A stretch of 64,000 nucleotides of DNA from UWMA-0277 sp965183885. Lineage in GTDB: Bacteria > Bacteroidota > Bacteroidia > Flavobacteriales > BACL11. The notes beneath the pieces are model-generated. The model was given only the letters and a program-made list of their open reading frames with translations, had not been told where the DNA came from and did not search any database. Positions 24,815-33,964 of this stretch are shown in pieces. A program made the translations under genes and the position numbers. The stretch covers positions 1,426,001 through 1,490,000 of the forward strand of contig OZ238992.1 of assembly GCA_965183885.1 (NCBI GenBank), given 5' to 3'. Within the stretch, counting starts at the first letter, position 1. The number at the start of each line of letters is the position of its first letter.

Positions 24815-26134
24815 ATGGCAAATAAAGGCTTATTAATTTACATCCCTAAGGTAACTATTAGGCACCAATACATCTTTAAATTAATTTTAGAAGAATTATA
24901 TGGGATTGAAGTTGAGTACACATCAGATAAAGAAGTATACCTTGCTGCAGAAGAGAATAAATTAAATTATTCTAAGAGTAGTATTGACCCCTTGGAATTA
25001 TTTGTTGAAAGTAATGGATTGCTAGAAGAAAAGGGGATAAATGAAATTGAGATTATTGTAAAAAATTTTGAGGGAATACCAATTTTTTTTACAGCCATAA
25101 ATGAGGCTGCTTATCCTTTTGATTTATTTGCTGCAAGCTTTTATTTAGTAAGTAGGTATGAAGAGTATTTACCTCATGTTAAAGATAAGTATAATAGGTA
25201 TAAGCCTGAAGAAAGCTTAGCATATAGAAATGGTTTTTTACAATTACCAATTGTAAATATTTGGGCAAAGCATTTTATAACTCAATTAAAACAGCAGTTT
25301 CCTTCCTTAAAAATAGTAAGTCCAGAATTTAAATATATTTCTACCATTGATATTGATAATGCTTATCTATATAAAGGCAAAGGTTTTGTGCGTTCAGTAG
25401 CATTTCTTTTAAAATCATTTTTCACTTTTGATAAAGATGCTATAGATATGGCTATTGCAGTAGCTTTTAAGAAGAGAAAAGATCCATTTGATACTTATTC
25501 TTTCCAGCTTAATCTTCAAAAAAAATATAACTTATTAGTGCGTTATTTTGTATTGTTAGGGGATTATGGAGTTAATGATAAGAATATATCTCCAAATAAT
25601 ATTAACCTCCAAACTTTGGTAAAACGCTTGGCTGATTTTGCTCCTGTGGGTATACATCCTTCTTATGGTTCTAATAAAAATGAAGAACAGCTTCATTTAG
25701 AAGTAAAGCGTTTAGAAGATATTCAAAAGAGATCAGTAACTTTTAGTAGGCAGCATTTTTTGCAATTATCATTACCTAAAACATATAAAAATTTAATTGA
25801 ACTAGGAATAAATGAAGATTTTACTATGGGTTATGCGTCAGAGCTTGGTTTTAGAGCAGGTATAGCAAGTCCTTTTATATTTTATAATTTAGATATGGAA
25901 CAAATATTGCCTATTACCGTATACCCATTTGCAATAACTGATAATACCCTAAGGTTTAATATGGAATTAGATGTTGAGAGTGCAATAAAAAGTATTGGTG
26001 ATATTGTTGAATCTGTAAAACAAGTGAATGGAACTTTTGTAAGTATTTGGCATAATGATACATTTAGTGATATTGGAGTTTGGAAAGGGTGGAGAAATGT
26101 TTATGAAGATATGATAATTAAGGTTGAGCAATAA
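24815..26134 (+). CDS. Polysaccharide deacetylase family protein
   Basis: A 439-residue protein of the NodB/CE4-like superfamily with the N-terminal extension common in Bacteroidota (DUF7033-like, LLIYIPKVTIRHQYIF). The catalytic half shows STIDIDNAY (metal Asp region), GIHPSYGSN (His motif) and MGYASELGFRAGIASPFIFY. The substrate is probably a surface or capsular glycan, but that is inference. No signal peptide is visible, so it may act in the cytoplasm on precursors. Start at ATG 24815 rather than the open TTG at 24785, which lies in the terminator. Confidence 0.85.
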   Translation: MANKGLLIYIPKVTIRHQYIFKLILEELYGIEVEYTSDKEVYLAAEENKLNYSKSSIDPLELFVESNGLLEEKGINEIEIIVKNFEGIPIFFTAINEAAYPFDLFAASFYLVSRYEEYLPHVKDKYNRYKPEESLAYRNGFLQLPIVNIWAKHFITQLKQQFPSLKIVSPEFKYISTIDIDNAYLYKGKGFVRSVAFLLKSFFTFDKDAIDMAIAVAFKKRKDPFDTYSFQLNLQKKYNLLVRYFVLLGDYGVNDKNISPNNINLQTLVKRLADFAPVGIHPSYGSNKNEEQLHLEVKRLEDIQKRSVTFSRQHFLQLSLPKTYKNLIELGINEDFTMGYASELGFRAGIASPFIFYNLDMEQILPITVYPFAITDNTLRFNMELDVESAIKSIGDIVESVKQVNGTFVSIWHNDTFSDIGVWKGWRNVYEDMIIKVEQ

Positions 26135-26144
26135 ATACAAAAAG

Positions 26145-26798
26145 ATGAGAGTAAAATATTTAGGAACACAGAATTCAATTTTTAATCATTTTATCAGGGA
26201 GATAAGAGATGTTAATACTCAGAAGGATGCTATGCGTTTCAGAAGAAATATTGAAAGAATAGGAGAGGTTTTTGCTTATGAAATAAGTAAAGAAATGGAT
26301 TATAAAGAGATTGATGTTACTACTCCTTTGGGAATATCTTCAGAGGGTATGCTGTTAGAAAAGCCTGTATTAGCAACAATATTAAGAGCTGGTCTTCCAT
26401 TGCATCAAGGATTCTTAAATTATTTTGATGGTTCTGATAATTGTTTTATTTCTGCATTTCGTAAACATAAGAAAGGTGGAGATTTTGAAATAAAGATTGA
26501 ATATCTAGCATCTCCAAGATTAAAAGATAGAACAGTTATACTTTGTGACCCTATGTTAGCAAGTGGTAATTCTATGGTAATGGCTATGGAGGCTTTGCTT
26601 TCAAAAGGAGAACCCAAACATATACATGTAGTAGCAGTAATAGCAAGTTCGGAAGGGATACAATATCTTAAAGAAAATGCTCCAGTAAAAAACTGGAGTT
26701 TATGGGTAGGAGCAGAGGATGAAGAAATGACCTCACAATCTTATATAGTCCCAGGTTTAGGAGATGCAGGCGATTTAGCATTTGGGGAAAAAAGTTGA
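26145..26798 (+). CDS. upp: Uracil phosphoribosyltransferase
   Basis: A 217-residue salvage enzyme making UMP from uracil and PRPP. RAGLPLHQGFL and the PRPP-binding loop VILCDPMLASGNSM are both intact, and the C-terminal VPGLGDAGDLAFG uracil-binding segment is present. The ATG at 26145 (MRVKYLGTQNS) was chosen over a TTG inside the deacetylase gene. It lies 10 bp after the deacetylase stop and is probably co-transcribed with it. Confidence 0.95.
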   Translation: MRVKYLGTQNSIFNHFIREIRDVNTQKDAMRFRRNIERIGEVFAYEISKEMDYKEIDVTTPLGISSEGMLLEKPVLATILRAGLPLHQGFLNYFDGSDNCFISAFRKHKKGGDFEIKIEYLASPRLKDRTVILCDPMLASGNSMVMAMEALLSKGEPKHIHVVAVIASSEGIQYLKENAPVKNWSLWVGAEDEEMTSQSYIVPGLGDAGDLAFGEKS

Positions 26799-26881
26799 GT
26801 GAGTAAGAATTTAAAATGAGTAAGTAGCTTTGTATCTGTTTTTTTAGGAACTTAGCAAAAAATAAAGAGTAAGTATTAATC

Positions 26882-27307
26882 ATGTCAATAATATTTAAAA
26901 TAGCGGCTGTAATATTCTTAAGTAGCATAAAGTTTATGCTTGCTATTCCGCTTTCTGTATTAAAGTATGACTTTACTTTTCTTCAGACATTATTATTTTC
27001 TGCTATTGGTGGTGTAATTGGAGTATTTGTATTTTCTTTTTTTAGTAGTAGGATAACCGATTTTATAAATAAAAGGAAAAGCAATAAGAAAAAGAAAAGA
27101 AGTGTAAAAAAGGCCATTGTAATAAAAACCGCCAGAAAATATGGACTGTTTGGTATTGCATTCTTAACTCCCATATTTTTATCTATTCCTATTGGAACTT
27201 TTTTAGCTTTAAGTTTCTTTCCTGAAAAAAGAAAAACAATTCCTATACTTATTACTTCTGTTGTAGGTTGGTCGCTTGTGCTTTCAATTGCTGTTTCAGC
27301 ATTTTAA
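26882..27307 (+). CDS. Small integral membrane protein, 141 residues
   Basis: Four probable membrane helices are visible: residues 2-24, 35-56, about 93-110 and 118-139. A strongly basic loop (KRKSNKKKKRSVKK, about 64-77) lies between helices 2 and 3. The segment GLFGIAFLTPIFLSIPIGTF recalls small multidrug-export (Sm_multidrug_ex) proteins, but I cannot confirm this. It is followed 2 bp later by the YjjG-like gene, so the two are co-transcribed. Confidence 0.78.
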   Translation: MSIIFKIAAVIFLSSIKFMLAIPLSVLKYDFTFLQTLLFSAIGGVIGVFVFSFFSSRITDFINKRKSNKKKKRSVKKAIVIKTARKYGLFGIAFLTPIFLSIPIGTFLALSFFPEKRKTIPILITSVVGWSLVLSIAVSAF

Positions 27308-27309
27308 GA

Positions 27310-27999
27310 ATGATAAACCATATATTTTTTGATTTAGATGGTACGCTCTGGGATTTTGAAAAGAACTCCTATATTACTTTAGTTCAGTTAGTTTCAGATT
27401 TTAGACTTCTTGATAAAGGAGTAGATGCTCCTGATAAATTTATTGAAAAATATAAGTTGCATAATGATAAATTATGGGCATTATACCGAGAGAATAAAAT
27501 TGAAAAAGAAAAACTATTATGGAAACGATTTGCTTTAACTTTAGAAGAGTATAGAATAAATGATATTGCTTTAGCAGAGAAAATAGGATTAGCATATATA
27601 ACAGAGTCTCCATTAAAAACAGAATTATTTCCTTATTCAATAGCTCTTTTAGAGTATCTGCAAAAGAAGTATAAACTTCATATTATTACTAATGGTTTTG
27701 ATCAGGTGCAGCATGTTAAGTTAGCAGTTGCAAAGTTGACTGAGTATTTTGATGTTATCATTACCTCAGAACAAGTAGGGGTAAGGAAACCTGATGCTAA
27801 GATATTTGCTTATGCCTTAGCTAAAGCAGGAGCAAAACCTGAAGAAAGCATAATGATAGGGAATGATTTGGAGGTTGATGTATTAGGTGCTGAGAAAGCT
27901 GGGATACAAGGGGTCTATTTTAATGTTGCTAAGCTAAAACATAATGAAAGCGTTGTGCACGAGATTTATTGTCTTAGTGAGTTGATGGCTTTATTATAA
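27310..27999 (+). CDS. HAD-family 5'-nucleotidase/phosphatase, YjjG-like
   Basis: A 229-residue HAD hydrolase, probably a house-cleaning phosphatase for non-canonical pyrimidine nucleotides. Motif I is FFDLDGTLWDF, motif II is IITNGFD, and the motif III/IV region runs VGVRKPDAKIF and MIGNDLEVDVLGAEKAG. The helical cap at residues 20-85 is that of the YjjG subgroup. ATG 27310 was chosen; the frame is open upstream only inside the membrane-protein gene. The 3' end overlaps aroA tail-to-tail by 26 bp. Confidence 0.88.
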   Translation: MINHIFFDLDGTLWDFEKNSYITLVQLVSDFRLLDKGVDAPDKFIEKYKLHNDKLWALYRENKIEKEKLLWKRFALTLEEYRINDIALAEKIGLAYITESPLKTELFPYSIALLEYLQKKYKLHIITNGFDQVQHVKLAVAKLTEYFDVIITSEQVGVRKPDAKIFAYALAKAGAKPEESIMIGNDLEVDVLGAEKAGIQGVYFNVAKLKHNESVVHEIYCLSELMALL

Positions 28000-29146
28000 A
28001 ACCTGCCTTTTTTAAATCTTCCCAGTAGTTAGGATAAGATTTTGTAACTACTGAGATATCATTAATTGTTAGCGTTCCATATTTTAAAGACAAGGGAGAA
28101 AAGCTCATTGCCATCCTATGGTCTTCATAAGTGTCTATATTGTTTGATTCCCCTAATTTTAGAAGCTCATTGTTTACTGCTGCTACTCTATCTGTTTCTT
28201 TGTCTTTTAAAGTTTGTAGCCCAGTAATTTCTGTAGTTAAGTTTAAGGCTGCTAGGCTGCATTTTAAAGGTTGATAAAGGTCAGGAGTAGTTAGTAGGTT
28301 AATTGTGTTAGGGAGTTTACTTACTTTTTCTTTTTTTAAGATAAGAATACCCTTTTTAAAAGTAGCATGAACTCCTAGGGGGGTGAAAAGATTAAGTGCT
28401 GCTGAGTCTCCTTGAATTGACTGTGTATGCAAACCTTTTAGTTGTATGTTGCAATGACTAGTAAGTGCTGCTATTTCAAACCAGAAAGAAGCTGCGGACC
28501 AGTCCCCCTCAACAGTATAGTCTTTTCCAATATATTTTTGCTTGCGAATATGTATGTTGTTATTTGTCCAATTGTATTCAATCCCAAATTCTGACATTAA
28601 ATTAAGCGTCATTTCTATATAGGGCTTAGAAACAATAGTACCTTTAATATTAATTTGCAAACCGTTTACTAAAGTTGGAGCGATAAGGAGTAATGCAGAA
28701 ATAAACTGAGAGCTAACGCTGGCATCAATATCAATTATATTCCCTTTTATAGTTGAGTTGCTTATTTTTAAAGGAGGGAAGCCTTCTTTGTCAAGATATG
28801 AGATTTTAGCCCCTAAGGAATTAAGGGCTGTAACTAATCCTTTAATAGGTCTGGACTTCATACGCTCCGAACCTGTTAAGGTAATATCTTCTTTAGTGCT
28901 TGCAGCATAGTAGGCGCTTAAAAAACGAAATGTAGTTCCTGCTGCACTAACATCAATTAGGGTGTCTGTATTTGTTAGAGCCTTTTTTAATGCCTTAGTG
29001 TCATCAGAATCTGATAGGTTGTGAATAGTAAAAGGCGTATCACAAATAGCTTGGATAATTAATAAACGGTTTGAAATGCTTTTAGATGCAGGTAAATTAA
29101 TTTCACACTCTATTTGTTTTGTAGGATGTGATACCTTATAATTCAT
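27974..29146 (-). CDS. aroA: 3-phosphoshikimate 1-carboxyvinyltransferase (EPSP synthase)
   Basis: A 390-residue enzyme that joins phosphoenolpyruvate to shikimate-3-phosphate in chorismate synthesis. LPASKSISNRLL, AAGTTFRFLSAYYA (the PEP-binding loop, the NAGTxxR equivalent), GSERMKSRPI, EGDWSAASFW and YEDHRMAMSF are all in order. It is somewhat shorter than the roughly 427 residues of E. coli, mainly through loop shortening. Its start overlaps the end of aroB by 11 bp, and it is the last gene of the long obg-pafA operon. Confidence 0.95.
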   Translation of the reverse strand: MNYKVSHPTKQIECEINLPASKSISNRLLIIQAICDTPFTIHNLSDSDDTKALKKALTNTDTLIDVSAAGTTFRFLSAYYAASTKEDITLTGSERMKSRPIKGLVTALNSLGAKISYLDKEGFPPLKISNSTIKGNIIDIDASVSSQFISALLLIAPTLVNGLQINIKGTIVSKPYIEMTLNLMSEFGIEYNWTNNNIHIRKQKYIGKDYTVEGDWSAASFWFEIAALTSHCNIQLKGLHTQSIQGDSAALNLFTPLGVHATFKKGILILKKEKVSKLPNTINLLTTPDLYQPLKCSLAALNLTTEITGLQTLKDKETDRVAAVNNELLKLGESNNIDTYEDHRMAMSFSPLSLKYGTLTINDISVVTKSYPNYWEDLKKAGFIIKPSTH

Positions 29147-30137
29147 CAGCTAAGAATAGATTATTAAATGTGCAAGACCCAATACCATCTAGTAAGCTAA
29201 AATTAATTTTAGCTTCAGAATTTTTTTTGTCATTTTTCATAAAGAGAAGAAGCTCCTCTTTTTTAGGAAGTGTAGGTAGTTTAAATACAGAAAGAATGAA
29301 GTTGTTAATCTCTTCTCGTTCTTGAGTGCTTAATTTTGAAAGCTTAATCTCTTCTATTATTCCTAAAGCAATAGCTTCCCCATGTAAAATCGGATTTCCT
29401 TTTTCTAGGTAGTAGCTTTCAATTGCATGGCCGTAGGTATGTCCAAAATTAAGTTTCTTCCTTTCTCCTTGCTCATTAGGGTCTGCTAGTGTAATTTGAT
29501 TTTTTATCTTAATTGAATGTGTAATTACTTCTTCCCAATTTAAGCTGTTAAAATTACTTGTGATGAGTTGTTTCCAATAGTGTTTGTCAGTAATAAGGGA
29601 ATGTTTTATTACTTCTGCAAATCCTGAAATGAGTTGTTCTTTTGCTAAGGTTTCTAAAAAAGTAGGGTGGATAAGAACAGTTTTAGGATTATTAAAAAGC
29701 CCTATTTGGTTTTTTAATCCATTAAAATCGATTCCTAGTTTTCCTCCTATAGCAGCATCAACCATTGCAAGTAAAGTAGTTGGGATTTGGATGAATGAAA
29801 CACCTCTTTTGTAGGTGCTAGCGGCAAAGCCACCCATATCGCCAATAACTCCACCTCCTAAATTAATAACTAATGAATCTCTATCAAAATTATGTTGACT
29901 TAGTGCCTCCCAAATAATATTACAGCTAGTAATATTTTTATTTTCTTCACCAGATTTTAATATTATAACTAGTGCATTATTAAGCTCTGGTTTGGCTTTT
30001 AGGAGAATGGGTAAGCATGCTTTTTTTGTATTCTCATCTACTAATACTGCAACTTTCGAGTATTTAGAAATAGCTAATTTGGAAAGGGAGTCTGTTCCAA
30101 TCCAAATAGAATAATTAGATGAGATTATCTCTTTCAC
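29136..30137 (-). CDS. aroB: 3-dehydroquinate synthase
   Basis: A 333-residue NAD-dependent enzyme converting DAHP to 3-dehydroquinate. The NAD/substrate region GGGVIGDMGGFAASTYKRG is followed by IPTTLLAMVDAAIGGK, SGFAEVIKHSLI and the zinc ligands in NFGHTYGHAIES and LHGEAIALG. I place the start at GTG 30137 (read as M-KEIISSNYSIWIG), because that gives a GTGA 4-bp overlap with the pafA stop. The ATG at 30170 would extend 37 bp into pafA. Confidence 0.93.
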   Translation of the reverse strand: MKEIISSNYSIWIGTDSLSKLAISKYSKVAVLVDENTKKACLPILLKAKPELNNALVIILKSGEENKNITSCNIIWEALSQHNFDRDSLVINLGGGVIGDMGGFAASTYKRGVSFIQIPTTLLAMVDAAIGGKLGIDFNGLKNQIGLFNNPKTVLIHPTFLETLAKEQLISGFAEVIKHSLITDKHYWKQLITSNFNSLNWEEVITHSIKIKNQITLADPNEQGERKKLNFGHTYGHAIESYYLEKGNPILHGEAIALGIIEEIKLSKLSTQEREEINNFILSVFKLPTLPKKEELLLFMKNDKKNSEAKINFSLLDGIGSCTFNNLFLADEL

Positions 30138-31702
30138 TGGGTTACTTCTGGCAAAGGGTTTCCAGTACATCCATTAGGGTATGAGATTCCTAAAATGGTA
30201 GAAATAGTTGGGGCAATATCACGAATGTTTACCTTTCTATCCGTTTGTCCTTGTGGAATATTTCCTCCCCAAAATATTAAAGGAACATGGGTATCGTATG
30301 AGTAAGAAGATCCGTGTGTTGTTCCTCCTTTTTCCCAGTAAGATGATAGCCATCCTGTTTGTAGGCTCACAATAACATCTCCTGATCGTTTTTGATTAAA
30401 CCCTCTTTGAATTAAGGAATGAAATGAATTTTGATATTCATTTTCATTTAATTGTGTAGCAGTATAAGTATTTTTTACCCATTCATATTTTAAAAGGAAT
30501 TGAGCACAATTTCTTTGAATTTCTTCAATGTCAATTTTCTTATCTGCAATTAAATCATGATTTAAAAATAAATGGTTGTTAGAATAGTTCTTTATCCATT
30601 CTTCTTCCCCATACATTGTATTTAGGTGTGTTAGTAATTCGGTTTTCATAATAGCTCCATTAAAATATCCTGCAGGAATATTTCTTTCTAAAAGCTTGTG
30701 AGGTTCTGAAACTACACCGTGATCAGCAGTAATAAATACTACTGCATTTTCAAATCCTACTTTGCTATCAATCACCTTTAATATCTTTTCTATGTCTTTG
30801 TCAAGTCTTAAATAAGTATCTTTTATCTCAGGGGCATGAGGTCCGTATTGATGTCCAATATAATCGGTAGATGAAAAACTAATGGTTAAAATATCTGTGT
30901 GTTCTCCTTTTCCTAGTTTTTCTTTTTTAAGAATTTCAATAGCTAAATCCTTTAAGATGCTATTTCCAAAAGGTGTTTTTTTAATAATAGCTCCTCCTTT
31001 CTGAGAAAATAAAGTGTCTAGATTATGAGAGAACTTTCCTTTAGATTCCCAATTTCCTTTTAAGTAATTTTGTGTAGTGTTATTATCATTTATTTCTTGA
31101 ATATAATCAGGAAGAGCTTCCATGTAAAAAGTAGAGCTAATCCATTTTCCATCACTATCCATCCAATAGGCTCCATTTGCAGTATGACCTGCAGGAAGTA
31201 TAGCTCCTCTATCTTTTAGAGACACTCCAAATACTTTACTGTTTTCATTAAAAAGCTTTAGTTCATCCGAAAATGTAGTGGTTAGCATATGATGTGGAGA
31301 CATCTTTCCATCAGCAGATTGTATGTCTACATTTTTTTGTTCACAATTGCAAACGGTATGCATATCTCCATCTCCAGCACAGTAGATATAATCTCCAGAA
31401 TTTTTATCGTACCAATCGTTTGCAATAATACCATGAACAGCAGGAGTAGTTCCCGTAAAAATAGAAGCATGACCAGGACCAGTATAAGTAGGAACATAGC
31501 CAAATTGTGCATTTCTAAAAAAATGACCTTCATCTACTAAACGCTTAAAACCATCCTTTCCAAAATCATCCCAGAAACGATAGATGTAATCGTATCGCAT
31601 TTGATCTACTACTATTCCTACAACAAGTTTAGCTTGTTCTTGCTTTTGAGCTTCAGCAACAAAAGTGCTAAAGAGTAATGCAATAATTATTATTTTCTTC
31701 AT
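30134..31702 (-). CDS. pafA: PafA-type alkaline phosphatase, exported
   Basis: A 522-residue periplasmic phosphomonoesterase of the calcium-activated flavobacterial PafA family. A signal peptide (IIIIALLFSTFVAEAQ) precedes VVGIVVDQMRYD (metal Asp), the nucleophile Thr74 in PTYTGPGH, Asn95 in GIIANDWY and the phosphate-binding SLKDRG (Lys163, Arg165). Metal ligands follow in SSTDYIGHQYGPH, ITADHGV and GGTTHGSSY. All key residues seem intact. It overlaps a 49-residue membrane ORF upstream (ATGA) and aroB downstream (GTGA), so it is translated as part of a coupled series. Confidence 0.94.
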   Translation of the reverse strand: MKKIIIIALLFSTFVAEAQKQEQAKLVVGIVVDQMRYDYIYRFWDDFGKDGFKRLVDEGHFFRNAQFGYVPTYTGPGHASIFTGTTPAVHGIIANDWYDKNSGDYIYCAGDGDMHTVCNCEQKNVDIQSADGKMSPHHMLTTTFSDELKLFNENSKVFGVSLKDRGAILPAGHTANGAYWMDSDGKWISSTFYMEALPDYIQEINDNNTTQNYLKGNWESKGKFSHNLDTLFSQKGGAIIKKTPFGNSILKDLAIEILKKEKLGKGEHTDILTISFSSTDYIGHQYGPHAPEIKDTYLRLDKDIEKILKVIDSKVGFENAVVFITADHGVVSEPHKLLERNIPAGYFNGAIMKTELLTHLNTMYGEEEWIKNYSNNHLFLNHDLIADKKIDIEEIQRNCAQFLLKYEWVKNTYTATQLNENEYQNSFHSLIQRGFNQKRSGDVIVSLQTGWLSSYWEKGGTTHGSSYSYDTHVPLIFWGGNIPQGQTDRKVNIRDIAPTISTILGISYPNGCTGNPLPEVTQ

Positions 31703-31848
31703 TGTTTTAAATTTTTATACTGATATGCTAAAATTGAAAGCGCTGCGGCTACTAAAACATCTGCAATAGGAGGAACACTTGGCCAGCCAAAATTCCAAAT
31801 AGCAACTAATACTAACCAGACTATCCAAACACTATCAAACTGTTTCAT
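31699..31848 (-). CDS. 49-residue membrane microprotein
   Basis: A short ORF starting at ATG 31848 and ending with TGA at 31699-31701. The protein begins MKQFDSVWIVWLVLVAIWNF and ends AYQYKNLKQ, with two hydrophobic segments (about residues 7-20 and 27-43) and four tryptophans. Both ends overlap neighbours by exactly 4 bp: its ATG overlaps the PAP2 stop and its TGA overlaps the pafA ATG. Such coupling on both sides is strong evidence that it is translated. Function is unknown; context suggests an inner-membrane partner of PAP2 or PafA. Confidence 0.75.
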   Translation of the reverse strand: MKQFDSVWIVWLVLVAIWNFGWPSVPPIADVLVAAALSILAYQYKNLKQ

Positions 31849-32381
31849 TTTATTTTTATTTTATAAACTTGATAGGCAATTAGACTTGCAGTTAAACCCC
31901 AAAACATACCTCCTAAGATGTCAAATGGAAAATGTACCCCTAGATAGATTCGACTAAAGCCAACTAATACAGCCCATGAAAACAGATGTATAAAGCCCCA
32001 AATATTTCTGAATACTAGACCCATAAAAAAAGCAATAGCAAATACATTGGAGGCATGAGAGGACACAAAACTATATAAGCCACCACAATTCCCTACTACT
32101 CTTATTCCTTCGAGTTGATGGCAGGGACGTAAGCGTTCAAAAACATTTTTGAAGAAGTGTACACTTCCAAAATCTGCAAGGAAAACAAGTACTCCTAAAG
32201 ATAAAAGGGTCCAGAGGATTTGTTTTTTATTTTTTTTGTACAGTAAATAGAGTAGGAGCAAATAGAGAGGAATCCAAGTAAGGGTGCCACTTATTAAGCT
32301 CATAATAGGATCCATAGCCTCAAAACCACTAGCATTTAATAGTCTAAAAAGATAAATGTCTATGGAATTGAGTGTCTCCAT
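31845..32381 (-). CDS. PAP2-family membrane phosphatase
   Basis: A 178-residue integral membrane protein of the type 2 phosphatidic acid phosphatase superfamily. The three signature motifs are present: KNVFERLRP (KxxxxxxRP), SFVSSHASN (xSSH, equivalent to PSGH) and SRIYLGVHFPFDILGG (SRxxxxxHxxxD). Substrates could be undecaprenyl diphosphate, phosphatidylglycerol phosphate or lipid A phosphates; the sequence does not decide. It overlaps obg by 1 bp (TAATG) and the microprotein by 4 bp. Confidence 0.92.
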   Translation of the reverse strand: METLNSIDIYLFRLLNASGFEAMDPIMSLISGTLTWIPLYLLLLYLLYKKNKKQILWTLLSLGVLVFLADFGSVHFFKNVFERLRPCHQLEGIRVVGNCGGLYSFVSSHASNVFAIAFFMGLVFRNIWGFIHLFSWAVLVGFSRIYLGVHFPFDILGGMFWGLTASLIAYQVYKIKIK

Positions 32382-33379
32382 TATTCATTCAACTTTTTCC
32401 AGATTAAATCTTTAAGTTCAGTAAGCCCTTGGTTTGCTACCGAAGAGATAAATAATGAAGGGATATCACTTGGTAGTTCCTCTTGTATTTCAGCTTTTAG
32501 TTCATCATCTAACATATCAGATTTACTAATTGCGAGTATTCTGTCTTTATCTAATAATTCAGGATTATATTTTTGTAGTTCTCCAAGTAATACCTCATAT
32601 TCTTTTGCAATATCATCAGCATCGGCAGGAACTAAAAATAATAGGGTAGAGTTACGTTCAATATGACGTAAGAAGCGTAGTCCTAGTCCTTTTCCTTCAG
32701 CAGCACCCTCAATAATACCTGGAATATCAGCCATAACAAAGGATTTATGATCACGATAAGCCACAATTCCTAAATTTGGAACTAAGGTAGTAAAAGGATA
32801 ATTCGCAATTTCAGGTTTTGCTGCTGATACTACTGATAATAGTGTTGATTTTCCTGCATTAGGGAATCCTACTAAACCAATATCGGCTAATACTTTAAGT
32901 TCTAAAATAAACCAGCCTTCGGTTACATCAATTCCAGGTTGAGAATATCTTGGTGATTGGTTAGTTGATGATTTGAAATGAGAATTTCCTCTACCTCCCA
33001 TTCCTCCTTCAACTATAATATGTTCTTCACCGTCCTCTGTGATCTCAAAAAGGACTTCTCCTGTCTCAGCATCTTTACCAATAGTCCCTAAAGGCACATC
33101 AATAAATCTGCTTATTCCATCTTTACCGTGCCTATGATTTCCCCCTCCATCTCCACCATGGTCGCCAAAAATGTGTTTTTTATATTTTAAGTGTAATAGG
33201 GTCCACATTTGCTTATTACCTCTGATGATAATATGCCCTCCATTACCTCCGTCACCTCCGTCGGGTCCTCCTTTACTAGTTGTTTTATCCCTTAAAAAAT
33301 GTGCAGACCCAGAGCCTCCTCTACCTGAACGGCAAAAGATTTTCACATAATCAACAAAGTTGGAATTTCTAACTCTCAT
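32381..33379 (-). CDS. obgE: Obg/CgtA GTPase
   Basis: A 332-residue ribosome-associated GTPase involved in 50S maturation. The glycine-rich OBG domain (GGSGSAHF, GGPDGGDGGNGG) spans residues 1-158. The G domain has G1 GFPNAGKSTL, switch II DIPGIIEGAAEG and G4 AISKSDML, and ends at residue 332. The C-terminal OCT domain of the Gram-positive form is absent, as in most Bacteroidota. The preceding adk stop directly abuts the ATG. Confidence 0.96.
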   Translation of the reverse strand: MRVRNSNFVDYVKIFCRSGRGGSGSAHFLRDKTTSKGGPDGGDGGNGGHIIIRGNKQMWTLLHLKYKKHIFGDHGGDGGGNHRHGKDGISRFIDVPLGTIGKDAETGEVLFEITEDGEEHIIVEGGMGGRGNSHFKSSTNQSPRYSQPGIDVTEGWFILELKVLADIGLVGFPNAGKSTLLSVVSAAKPEIANYPFTTLVPNLGIVAYRDHKSFVMADIPGIIEGAAEGKGLGLRFLRHIERNSTLLFLVPADADDIAKEYEVLLGELQKYNPELLDKDRILAISKSDMLDDELKAEIQEELPSDIPSLFISSVANQGLTELKDLIWKKLNE

Positions 33380-33952
33380 TTATAGGGTGCTAATAACAGC
33401 GTTAAGTCGTAAAGCAATATCAGTAATAGAACCAACACCTTCTATTTCGCTTAACTTATTTTGAGCATCATAAAATGCCTTTAGTGGTGCAGTTTTTGTA
33501 TTGTACTCGTTAATTCTATTTGCAATAATACTTTCGTTTTGGTCATCTGCACGTCCTGAATCTTTACCTCTTTCTAAAAGTCTTTTTATAAGTTCAGCAT
33601 CTTCAACTTTTAAGGATAACATTCTTGATATTGCAGTTCCTTTATCTGTTAATAAAGTATCTAAGGCTTCTGCTTGGGCAGCTGTTCTTGGAAAACCATC
33701 AAAAATAAAACCATTAGCCTCAGGGTTATTATCTAATTTAGATGATATCATTCCTATTACTACGGCATCAGGAACTAAGTCTCCTTTATCCATTAATTCT
33801 TTTGCTTCTAATCCTAAAGCAGTACCTGCAGCAATTTCTCCTCTCAAGATATCTCCAGTTGATAAATGTACTAGATTGTATTTCTCAATTAATAGGTTAG
33901 ATTGTGTTCCTTTTCCGGCACCAGGAGGGCCAAATAATACTAGATTTAACAT
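33380..33952 (-). CDS. adk: Adenylate kinase
   Basis: A 190-residue enzyme balancing ATP, ADP and AMP. The P-loop GPPGAGKGTQS, the AMP-binding LSTGDILR, GFIFDGFPRTAAQAE and the short LID (ERGKDSGRADDQ) are present. The zinc-binding long LID is absent, so this is the short form. The hpt gene precedes it by 12 bp and obg follows without a gap. Confidence 0.97.
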   Translation of the reverse strand: MLNLVLFGPPGAGKGTQSNLLIEKYNLVHLSTGDILRGEIAAGTALGLEAKELMDKGDLVPDAVVIGMISSKLDNNPEANGFIFDGFPRTAAQAEALDTLLTDKGTAISRMLSLKVEDAELIKRLLERGKDSGRADDQNESIIANRINEYNTKTAPLKAFYDAQNKLSEIEGVGSITDIALRLNAVISTL

Positions 33953-33964
33953 TGTTAAGTGTTT

